From contig OY987242.1 in the NCBI GenBank assembly GCA_963920765.1, positions 13,106,002 to 13,170,001 of the forward strand: a stretch of DNA of 64,000 nucleotides. The letters are read 5' to 3'. This document shows positions 45,991-56,143 of this stretch, one piece after another (within the stretch, counting starts at the first letter, position 1; every line of letters begins with the position of its first letter). Below the pieces are notes generated by a model. The model was not told the DNA's origin. It saw only the letters and a list, made by a program, of their open reading frames with translations, and searched no databases. This DNA comes from Ulota crispa (lineage: Eukaryota; Streptophyta; Bryopsida; Orthotrichales; Orthotrichaceae). Position numbers and translations under genes: made by a program.

Positions 45991-47007
45991 CCCCTATGGA
46001 TTGTTGTCCCCTTGGAGGAGAAATGGGATTTTGGGCATGTATCTATGGCAAAACCACTTTATGTGATTTATTGAAACTCTTACTGAAGATGGGGAATTCA
46101 AAGATCTACTTGGGCATCCAAGTTTTTCTTCATTTTGACATTCAACAAATAAGTTATGCAAGAGTTTATCAAAATTAGGGGAGGAGGAGCAGTTATAGCA
46201 AGATCTCTCCTATGTAAGAGGGTGTTGAATTCAAAGAGGGTCAGCCCTAATAGGCACAAGGTGTGGATACTTGGGCAAAGGGGAGTGGAGTGAAAGGAGT
46301 TTGTATTGGGGAACTCCCAACCCTCCATTCCTTTGCCCCTTGCAAAATTTGGTACTTTATTTTTTTGAGTAGTTTATGTATTTATTTATTTGTTTATTTA
46401 TTTTATTTTCCAAGTTGTAGTGGACTAGGTTATCTTGGTTTTCACCATTAGGATCAATGTAAATCAAATTTCTGAATTTTACATAAACCCTCCAATTTTG
46501 CCTAGTGTATTTGCAAATTTTAGGATCTTTCGGCATTCAAACATTTTTGGGTTTATGTTGTATACTTTCAAATCATTTGAGAATTCTCCTACACATACCT
46601 AACTTGGTCTTCTACATGGATAAATTAAACTTCAACATTTTATAGAGTAATTTTTTTTGCCATAGGAGTAGTCAAAGGCTTCTAAAAATTTTGGGTAGGA
46701 AGGGGAAAAAAAAAAATCTTTCACTTCAGAGGTCAATATCTCACTCTTCTCTATTTGAAATGAGCTGAGTTTTTTCTTGCAAGTACCTCTTGTAGTCTAG
46801 GGCAAGATTCTATTGTAGTCTAGGGCAAGATCTTGTTGTAGTCTAGGGCAAGATCCTATTGTAATCTAGGGCAAAATCCTCTTGTAGTCTAGTGCAAAAT
46901 CCTCTAGTTGAATTTTTGAAATAAAACCCTACATTTTTACTCATTGCCCTAGAAGTAGAAGTTTTTAGTGACTTTTGCAAAAAAAAAAAGGGTCAGTCCT
47001 TTAGGGG
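45991..47007. mobile_element. TTAA-bounded element X
   Basis: TTAA (45987-45990) then CCCCTATGGATTGTTGTCCCC-type left end (CCCCTATGG, TTGTCCCC). The right end is GTCCTTTAGGGG followed by TTAA (47008-47011). Length 1017 bp. Its interior is homologous to the element at 47313-48231 in the opposite orientation, with shared blocks such as AAAGAGGGTCAGCCCT and CCTCCATTCCTTTGCCC. Confidence 0.6.
46791..46910. repeat. five 23-bp tandem repeats
   Basis: Units of TGTAGTCTAGGGCAAGATC plus four variable bases, five copies, inside TTAA element X. The inverted element Y has single matching motifs only. Confidence 0.85.
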
Positions 47008-47312
47008 TTAAAAGAATCTTTGGAATAGTTTTATAGTTCAAAGAGTATAAACATGTGTCAATGTAAGAACAAATTTCTATAATTCAAATAATGGTCTTCA
47101 AACACTAAGTTTAAAACACTTGTTTTAAAAACACTATAAATAGATAAGACTACTACAAGTAAAGTTCAACGTTTTAACAAAAAGGAAAGAAAAACATCTC
47201 CTTACCAATTTTTAGGATGTCGAATTTAGAATGCCCCTTAATCATTAAAGATTCAAGTTTGAGATATGGGTTTGAACACTTGTTGTAACCTTGCTCATAG
47301 GTTGGAAGTTAA

Positions 47313-48231
47313 CCTCCAAAAGCCCAAGCCCTTTCTTTTTTTGTAAAAGTCACTGAAAAATGCCACTCTTGGGGGAATGAATAGAAAAGCAAGAAAAAAG
47401 TTTTTTTGGGGAATCTAATCATAGGATCTTGCCCTAGATAATGGAAGGTATTTGTGGGGAAAAAAAGTAGCTCATTTTAGATGTAGAGGAGTGAGGAATT
47501 GACATTTGAAGTGAAAAAATTTAAAAAATATCCTTGTTGTCCAAAAATTTCAGAAGCCTTTGACCATTTTTATATCAAAAAAATTGTTCTATGCAAAGTT
47601 GAGGTTTATTTTTTCCATGTAGAAGACCAAGTAAGGTATGTGCGGAAGAATTCTCAAATGAATTTGAGGTGCGAATCACACTTTGTAAAGTCTTGCAATG
47701 CCATAAGGTCATGAAATTTGCATATACACTAGGCAAAATTGAAGGATTTATCTAAAATTCAAAAATATGAATTACCTTGATCCAAATGGTGAAAACCAAA
47801 GAATCTTAATCTATTACAACTTGGAAAAAAGTAATTAAAAAACAAATATACAAACCACTCAAAAAATTAAAGCACCAAATTTTATAAAGGGCAAAAGGAA
47901 TGGAGGTTTGGGAGTCCCCCAAGATGGGCACCTTTCATTCCATTCCCCTTTGCTCAAGTGTCCATACCCCACAAGGGCTGACCCTCTTTGGAGTCAACAC
48001 CCACTAACAAAGGAGAGGCCTTGCCCAAATTGCCCTTTCTCACCTAGTTTCATAAAAATTCTTGATAACTTCTTTAATAAATGTTGGAATGAAGAAAAAT
48101 TTGATACCTGCCTAGGTCTTGGAATTCCCCACTTTCAATAAAAATTTCAAAAATATCACACAAACTAGTTTAGCTATATGTACATGCTTGAAATCCATTT
48201 ATCCCCAAGGGGACAGTTGGACCTTTAGGGG
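47313..48231. mobile_element. TTAA-bounded element Y, inverted relative to X
   Basis: TTAA (47309-47312) then CCTCCAAAAGCCCAAGCCC; the right end is TTGGACCTTTAGGGG followed by TTAA (48232-48235). Length 919 bp, homologous to X in reverse orientation. Together they look like a 2.2-kb fold-back. Confidence 0.6.
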
Positions 48232-48235
48232 TTAA

Positions 48236-49154
48236 GGTTGGAACTTTGACTGTCTTTAAAGCTCCATCACAAGAGGTATTCAAAAGAAGAAAGTGAAGAA
48301 GCAAAAGAGAGAGGACCTTAAGAAACCTAAAATCATATAAGATGGTTATTCTTTTTCTTTCTTTGCTAGTATTTTTGTGAAATGGCAAACTGTATTTGTT
48401 GGATTTCTTCTTTGGAAATAAAAAGAGAATCCTAAGAATCCATTTCTTTTGAAAGTCCATGCTATATTCAAATTTTTGTCTACTACCGGATTCAAATGTT
48501 GCGGATGCGAAATCAACTAATTAGGATCAAAATGTAAAAAAATTCATTTGACTTCAAGAGAAATCAATATGGATTTTGTTGCTGAGAAAAATTTAACTAA
48601 ATGACTGATTATATATATATAAGCATTTAAGTGAGGTTTGCGCATAGACACTTAGTTTTATCATGATAGTAAAGTACATGACAAGTGAGTTTCAAACCAT
48701 GGCTGTTGAGATGAGAATGAGTCGTTCTAGTGTATGAGCACTTCATTGTGATGAAGGATGGTGCACAACAGAAGAACTTGAATTGAGTAAACTAGATTGG
48801 TCAACAAACTCTTACAATCTCAACCCAACAGCAAACTCAAGAAAACAATGCAAAGATAAAATCATGCAAAAAAATTAATATGAAAACAAGGATGCAATGT
48901 GGACATCAACGCATTTACCATTAGAAAACACTCCTCAAATACTTTGTAAGTATTTATTAAACTAATTTCTACAATGCCGGTCCAAATGAAAGCTGTTAAG
49001 AAGTCAAAGGAGGTAATGGGCCATTCACACATGAGCTTTAGTAAGGGCGTTGTGAGGGTCTAAAAGCATTCACTGTTCGCGCAGTTTTAGGGATTTGAAC
49101 TAACGACACAGAAAAGGGATTGTAAGAGAATAGGGCGTGGACATAGGAATGCTA
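48236..49154. other. intergenic, nothing recognised
   Basis: AT-rich, with no coding or repeat feature that I can support. Confidence 0.45.
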
Positions 49155-50289
49155 GGTTCACACATGCTGGGGGTTTTTGTATCTTTTTCATGTTACATCA
49201 GCCAGCACAACAGATGCTATCATTCTAAAGAGCGAGGGGTTTGCATATCTCGTCAAGGTATTTGCAAAACTCCACATCTTTGACATTCCGTGTCTTCTTG
49301 TTTGTTTTCCTATTGCTCTTGCTTCCACTTATGCGCGCTCCTATCCTCCTTGTCGCCTTGTTCTCACACTTTTTTGCTCTTGGAATTTGTACACAGAATT
49401 TTCTCCTCGTCCTTTTATGTTGTCATCTCGATGTGGTTGTGGCGAGATTTAGGTTTTGTTCCTTGATTTCTTAGCGCTGGTTTTTGGTGTTTTGGTGAGA
49501 CTAGCCGTTGTGACTTTGCAAAAAAAAAATTCATACGTTGCTTACACCTCCTCGTGCTAAACATTTGTTTCCTCGTTCTATGTTTGTCTTTGATTGTTGC
49601 ATGCCTTCTCTCCAAAAACGTATTCCCGATTCAGGCACTGCGCCTGTTGCTGCCAGTACATTGCCTGCGCAGTCCTCTGACAAGACGCCAATGACTGCTC
49701 CTCCAACAGTCAATTACAAATTTGCCCTCCTTCATCATGAAATCACAATTTGTGGTTTGGTGGGATCTGAGGTTTTGGCTTCAAACCTTGACAAATTCTT
49801 CAATTCCCGAGTCCGGCTTCAATAGCGCCAACTCAAGTACACAAGTTCTTCTCATGTGCTCTTCAATTTTTGCATTTTTCGTCTTTATAGTATTATGTCA
49901 TTGTAGTTCTGTGATCAAAGAATAGAATGAAATTTACTGCAGTTTGAATTTTAGAGGTTAATTTACCTCCCCCCCATCGGGTTATTCTTGTTTTTGTTTT
50001 TTGCCCAATTATGGGAGCTCTGAAATTTTCCCCACTTCCTTCCTTTGTATATTTCATCGTCACTTCTCTTGCAGCAATTTACATGTTCTGTTCTTTGATG
50101 TTGATCTCTTATGTGCCTGCAAGGGTTTTCAATCACCAACGATCAACAATGGATAATATGTCAAAGGCTTAGGCAGCGTTGATATGGAGCACTTGGCTGT
50201 TGGTTCAAATTTTTCATGACTAGCGCCTTTATATTGTACCTGCTCTCTGCGTTGATGAAGAGGAGGGAACATCTCCGTTTGACTAGATT

Positions 50290-51517
50290 ATGGAGAGGCT
50301 TGCGGAGCTTATAGAGGACCCACTTGGCGACATGCACCTAGGCCTTCAATGTTTCCGGTTGTGGACTACCTCTCCTTTCATTGATGAGGATTTGGGGTTT
50401 TGGGTCAAACCTCGTTCAACTACCTGGTTCTCACATTTTTCTCTTGGGAGAGCACGATGACAAGCGTTGGGTAGAGTTGTTTAGGATGACGAAGCAGATC
50501 GTGTTCTCCATGGCTGGCTTGTTGGCACCGCAAATCCAGCAAAGGAACACACGATATCGTGCCGCAATCCTTGTCATTGTTTGTGTTGCTTGCTCCTTGT
50601 TCAAGTTGACACAAGGTGCCTCTTTCATCTTATACTCAAAGATGTTTGCAATAGGAAAGAATACAGTTTGCATAGTATTGAGAGATGTTGTTCATGCAAT
50701 TAACGACACTCTTAGACGTAACATTTCTTGGCCTACTGAAGAGCGTTTGATATAAACATAGGATAGGTTTGCGGGGTTGTGTGATCTGCCGGGGGTTATG
50801 GGTGCCATGTATGGCACTCACATCTCATTTGCCAAACCGCAACACTTTCCATCCGATTATTCCTACTTCAAGTCAAGCGATTACAATTTGAATTGCCAAG
50901 CTGTTGTGGACAACAACAAGCGATTCTTGGATCTGTACTTGGGGATGCCATGTTCCACTAATGACCCCCGATTTCTTTGTCGCTCTACTTTGTACGCCTT
51001 GGCGACATGCACGGATTTCTTCAACAACTAGGCAGGTGCAGAAGGTTTTTCCCCCTACCTTCTTGGTGATCAGGGATATCATCTTTTGCCATGGCTCATG
51101 GTTTCACACCGGCAGAATGCACACATGTCGTTGGCTGACTCTTTGTTCAATTGCAAGTTGAAAAAAGGTCGGTGTGTTGTTGAAAACGCCTTTGAAATTT
51201 TAAAGCAAACTTTCAAAGAGTTGCTTTTGAAGTCCAATTTACATGTTGCATTTCAACCGGATGTCATTCTCTACTGTGTTATTCTGCATAACAAGTTGTT
51301 AGCTCAATCCCATGAAGATGTAAAGAACCTATTTGGGGTTCTACAAGATGAAAGTCTAAGGGGTGAGTTACCGGACGACGGTGCGGGCGATGTCGAAGAG
51401 GATGTGGGCAATAACGGCGTAGAAGCACTTGGAGAAACTGCCGCAACTACAATGGTTGTTGCAAAGAGGATGCAGCTGGGCATGCTTCTCACTGCACAAC
51501 GGCAGTACCTCCCTTAA
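50290..51517 (+). pseudogene. PIF/Harbinger transposase, decayed
   Basis: From ATG 50290 (MERLAELIEDPLGD) to the TAA at 51515-51517. A small frameshift lies near 50450, around GEHDDKRW, where the typical HDDKRW(x)ENFRM motif begins. After that the frame is constant but crossed by stops at 50753-50755 (TAA), 50759-50761 (TAG) and 51029-51031 (TAG). The DDE region is recognisable: the first catalytic Asp site reads GAMYGTHISF, so the expected Asp is Tyr; the second region reads MPCSTNDPRF; the Glu lies in CVVENAFEILKQTFK. GYHLLPWLM is also typical. The loss of the first Asp means it cannot be catalytically active. Confidence 0.85.
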
Positions 51518-52568
51518 ATTTTAGGTGAGAGCTTCACACTTTTTACAGTAAAATTCTGTCTTACGTGCATGCACTATATTCTGTTATGGCACAGCATGTA
51601 TTCATTTTTACTCCTTCCTTGTACCGCATTCCTAGAATATACTCTGATGTGCACTCCCTTTCTTTCCATGAGTGTTTATTCTGATGTATAAGTTAATTAG
51701 GTAATTTGAAAAACATCGAGGGAAAGAACATTTAGCATGCAATGTACACAAACTAGTTAACAAGAAATGCTCCAATCAATTTCCATTACTCCTCATGTGG
51801 AATTGAATTACAAATTTTGGCCTTTGAAAGCAAGGTCCAATTACTCCCGTGCGGGCAGCAAATAGAAATAAGTAGTAGAAATACTACACTATCCATTCCC
51901 TTCACATACTGAGTCATCTTCCTTCCACTTCTTTGAGTACCTACCTCCTTATGTTCAACATCATTTGAGAAAAAGCCCTCCGTTATCTGCATGGACATGT
52001 TGACTCTACTCCAAGGCGAGTGAACATCAAAAGTATCTAAGATGGAACTGAACACCACTTCGGCAGCTGATCAGGTTCTTCGTGTAGTTGTCGGTAATCC
52101 GATGGATGTGTCGTTGATGTCATGATCTGATGCAATCCTCCGCTCCTCCGGGGAATTGATGTCGCAGGTGATGCAGTGGATGCGGAGGAGTTTGCTAGAG
52201 CAAAGTGTCCATCTTCTGCCCCGGCCAATGGAGCGTCAGCACGTTGCTTTCCCGCATAGTCAGAGGAGTTCTAAGGAAAGGAGTTCTGACCTGAAGGCGG
52301 CTGACGGGTGGTTCGAGCGATGGGTATGTTGGGGGGAAATAGTGAGTGAGTGTCCTCAGAGACCAAGGTCTTCATTCCGCCAGCACTCACAAAGGTTGCG
52401 ACGCCTTCAGCAGCTGCCGGTGCTGGTTGCATGTTCTCATGGCTCTGTCATGAGAAGTCCGAGCTGATAGCCTCCGTTAGACTAGAAAAGCAGTGCACAA
52501 TCTAGCCTTGTGTCTCAATTGCCTTTCGAGCAATGGCATTTACTTCCGCAGAGTTGGCATAGTGCCGC
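51518..52568. other. spacer between convergent Harbinger genes
   Basis: It holds open frames on the minus strand (51786-52058 and 52037-52228) that may be remnants of the tail of the accessory gene. No domain is recognised. Confidence 0.35.
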
Positions 52569-54295
52569 TCATCCTTTTCTCTTAATCATTGCACATGCTC
52601 TCCAAATATTCAAAATTGAACATCTATCTTGTTCCTTTCCATGTCTTTGTAGGATTTTTGCAATGTCTTGCAACTTCTGTACCATTGTCTCCCCACTTGA
52701 TTTTGTTGCTTCAACAATCAAAGTATGGCCGGAGACGTTCTTCCTCTTCACTCCACTGTTACCTTGTCGTCTTGCCATAGCATATGATGAAGTGCCGGAA
52801 GAACTGATGACTTGCGGTGTCACTCCAGGTGGAAGAACGCCGTCGTTCCTAGTGACGGGCCTCACTGTCGGCGTTGGCGTTGAGGAGCGGCCGGCGGGAC
52901 TTGGTGTGGAGGCATAACTTCTCGGTGGAGAACTAGAGCTTCCAGGAGACTAAGGAGGGGTTCCATGGAATGCGGCACCCTTTGCACCCGGCATTGCAAC
53001 TAGATCGATGGACTCTTGGTACATGGATTCCTCCTCCCTCACTTCCGCCACACCTTCTGCTCGTATGTAGTTTGAGTCTGTAGGCAACAACAAGTCTCGC
53101 ACATGTGGTGGTGTCATAGTGGGTCTTGAGCCATACCAATCATTGATAGATTTGAATATGTCAAGGGCAAAGTGCCTCGGTAGCCCCTCTTGTTTGCGCT
53201 GCGTCGAAGTCAAGTCCCAATAATTGCGAGCATTCCTCCCTGTCCGGCTCATATAATCAGTGATCTCCTTGTACTCGGCCAAAATTAAGTGCCACTTTGC
53301 CTTGCATGCAGGTCTATCTCGGTAGCAAGGGGAATAGTTCGCACACTGAAGATCCTAGGAAATACGCACCCATTTAGTGCTATCAAGTGACATCAAGTTG
53401 CGCGGATCTATGACGTCCAACTCATCGAAGTGTTGGTTGCGTTTAACAATTATGAGGGCTAGCACCTCCAAATGAACCCAATTTGGCAACCTCTCTTTCC
53501 TTGATTTTTTGCTGCTGCTTACGATGTTCTCCACTGTAGATGCACTTGCATGGAGAAGGCCGCCTGTGGGAGGGACTTCCACATGTTGGTTGGGGTTGGG
53601 CGCAGGTGTGCTAAAACCAGCAGTGCCATTGATGGGAGGCATCAAGGCAAAGTGTGCAGGGCTGCTACCGTGCAGGATTGGCGCATCCCGTGGAAGGCCG
53701 GCGCTTGGAGAGACTAGCACAGACCTTGCTGTGGGTATGGCAAGGCGGACTCTATTCAAAAGTGCACGCACATATGGAGGGGGACGCATGAATTGAAACC
53801 CTGCGACAAGGATGGCAACAGCACCTGAAATGCATGGGAACAAGAGTGTCAGCGACATGGTGAGGTGATATTCAAATGACAAAAGGTATTACCCCCCTCC
53901 CCCACTACAACCTGTGTACAACAGTTTTGTATGTATGAATTCTCACTCAAGCATTGGAGGGGGTTTGGATATTTTGCAGGTACCCTTCGGAAGATTGGAG
54001 GTTGGTAGGAGGAAGGTAGATTCCATGAACTAGTCGACACTTTCACAAATGTACTAAAGACAACTCTACTGTAGTGTATGTATACCATAGCCTCATAGTA
54101 CTTTCACTGAGAAGTGAAAGTTCCATTGTCATGTTTTTTTCACAAATGTTGCAATAAATTCACATGGCAGTCAATGACCTATTAACTTGTAAACAGAGAG
54201 GGCTCACTGTTCAATGGAAACCTAGGAGGATGCATCGGTATGGGAGCTGGGCGGATGGGGGAGCTATACAATCCCTGCTGGAACTGATTTTCCAT
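52569..54295 (-). pseudogene. Myb/trihelix-like Harbinger accessory protein (ORF2)
   Basis: A first exon is likely at 54295-54208 (ATG, then ENQFQQGLYSSPIRPAPIP, ending before GTGAGC). The main exon begins near 53840, after an AG, and runs in one frame to 52569. It is broken by only two TAG stops, at 53355-53357 and 52950-52952. The trihelix-like domain is clear: LPNWVHLEVLALIIVKRNQH, then CYRDRPACKAKWHLILAEYK and ARNYWDLTSTQRKQEGLP. The C-terminus is a basic and coiled segment (VQKLQDIAKILQRHGKEQD). It is convergent with the transposase, the usual layout of these elements, and much better preserved than the other copy at 1223-2823. Confidence 0.75.
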
Positions 54296-54671
54296 TGCTT
54301 GATCACTTGTCTTTCCTAGAAGGGCAAAATGCAAGAAACATAACATGAACTCCAAACATCCAGTATACCAATCGTGCTTGATTCAATCAAAGCTCATAGC
54401 ATACATGATCTTCAATGGAACTAATCTAATACAAGTGACACAAAGTCAATCCCTTCTAAAAGCACACATACAAACCAAGAATAAAAAACAAAAATACACA
54501 AAGACAGGACGAAGGTGGATGTTCAGGACGTACTTGTCAAGGTTTTTTTTCTGGAACTGTTCATGAACAGGAAGAAGCCTTGGTGTTTGTCCAGGATTGG
54601 TGGAATTATAGAGGGACGAAGAAGCATTAGAGGAAATTGAATAAACAAAATTCAAATCTGGCAATGTGCAG

Positions 54672-54696
54672 CCAAAAAAAAAACAAAAACAAAAAA

Positions 54697-54727
<31 letters not shown>

Positions 54728-54732
54728 CAAAA

Positions 54733-54772
<40 letters not shown>
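54672..54772. repeat. A-rich low-complexity run
   Basis: CAAAA repeats grading into about 40 uninterrupted A. No processed retrogene is seen next to it. Confidence 0.95.
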
Positions 54773-54779
<7 letters not shown>

Positions 54780-54784
54780 ACCTA

Positions 54785-56143
54785 TCCAACCTTGAAGTGG
54801 AAATCCGACTATGGTACAACAGCCACGGTGCTCCAGACTTATGAGCGAGAGGCTCCGACCAAATTCATGTTGAGCTGCTGTAGCAATCGACTTTCAAAAT
54901 TGAAAATCCCAAAAGGTTGGGAAATTCTTAATGGTGCTACTCTGTAATCGGCCCATGAAAGCCCAAATAGTAAACATTGCCCTTATCTTCCTGCCTTGTT
55001 CTTAGATCTACATTTCATGGAGGATTTGTAGTTATGTAAAGTTTCCCCTAACTCACGGGGTCTTATCTCCTGGCATTTCCCAAAAGGTGCTGTTCCATAC
55101 CTGCCAACTACGAGGCTACATAGGCTTGGGGGGTAAAACCACACCATGTGTGAACATGCTCATAAAAAATTGCCGCAGCAACTGCTCTTTCCAAAAAGCT
55201 AGGTACAAGTGCGAATGGCCCTTAAGCTTAATACAAATTGGTACAGTAGTGGGTTGCTGCAAATTATTTATCAATGAGTAAAAAACACTTTTTTTACTGA
55301 TTTTGGTGAGTTTCTACAAGCTCAAAGCTTTCCAATGTTATCTTATATGCATACCATCACTCAAACAATTGAAACCACAAGCAATTTTATAGTGCCAACA
55401 AGTCGATTTGTGAAAGAAAACAGCAAAGGTTACGTGACTTGGTCGTCAAGTGCTAATTATACATTTCAAGCAAATAATCAAATAGAATTTTGTCAAACCT
55501 TTTTCACCTATAAAATTAAAAGCAATATCTGGTACATGCACTCAAAAAACTGGTTGAAAATGAGAAATACCAAATTTTTCTTAACGAAGCTCCGAATCTT
55601 CCCTGACAGTACTAAAATATACTGCTCAATGTGCAAGAGTCTCAAATTACCAAATGTGGTATTCACATTTTCTGTAACTAGAAAAAAAATTGGAAGAAGT
55701 TTTGCAAATTTTAGTCACTCCAATAATAATTGTCTGATTTGCATACTTTTAATGCCTGTCAGGAGGACCCCCCGTATCTGGTTTCTCTGGAAAAATTAAA
55801 GGAGATACCTCTACATCAGTCAACTATATGGGGTGAAATCCAGTATCGGTTGTTGCCTTTACATTGGCACTTAGCAGTTTTTTGTTCCCAAAAGCCCAAG
55901 AATTTGCAGATCGAGACAGCACTACACAGTCCATGCCTCTCAAAATAGAAGGAACACAAATAGAACCTAGGCAAGATAATGATTGAAAAAGCATGTGAAA
56001 CTTCTTTCACAAAAGGAGACGCAACTGCCCTCATGTCTGATAATTCACCCTCAGAAACCCAGTAATATACACCATGAATTGATCACGTCTGAAGGAGAGG
56101 AAGAAAGTATTATTAAAAAAACGCCATTTCGCACCCCTGGTCT
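54785..56143. other. 3' flank of the NAA60-like gene and intergenic
   Basis: An open frame at 55335-55799 has no recognisable domain and biased AT-rich composition. Otherwise nothing is identified. Confidence 0.4.

Larger units (their letters stand above)
49155..55158. mobile_element. candidate full extent of the second PIF/Harbinger element
   Basis: GGTTCACACATGCTGGGGG at 49155 and, in reverse complement, GCATGTTCACACATGGTG ending at 55158 form a short inverted repeat that brackets both Harbinger genes. No clean TTA/TAA duplication is visible, so the boundaries are tentative. The stretch 49177-49930 has open frames of 60-95 codons without recognisable domains. Confidence 0.35.

Noticed and set aside
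54672..54772. Poly(A) tract as the tail of a processed retrogene or LINE
   Set aside because: No retrogene or LINE coding sequence lies upstream, and the CAAAA periodicity fits simple-sequence expansion.
55335..55799. 154-codon plus-strand open frame
   Set aside because: AT-rich composition without a recognisable domain or conserved motif; chance openness is likely.
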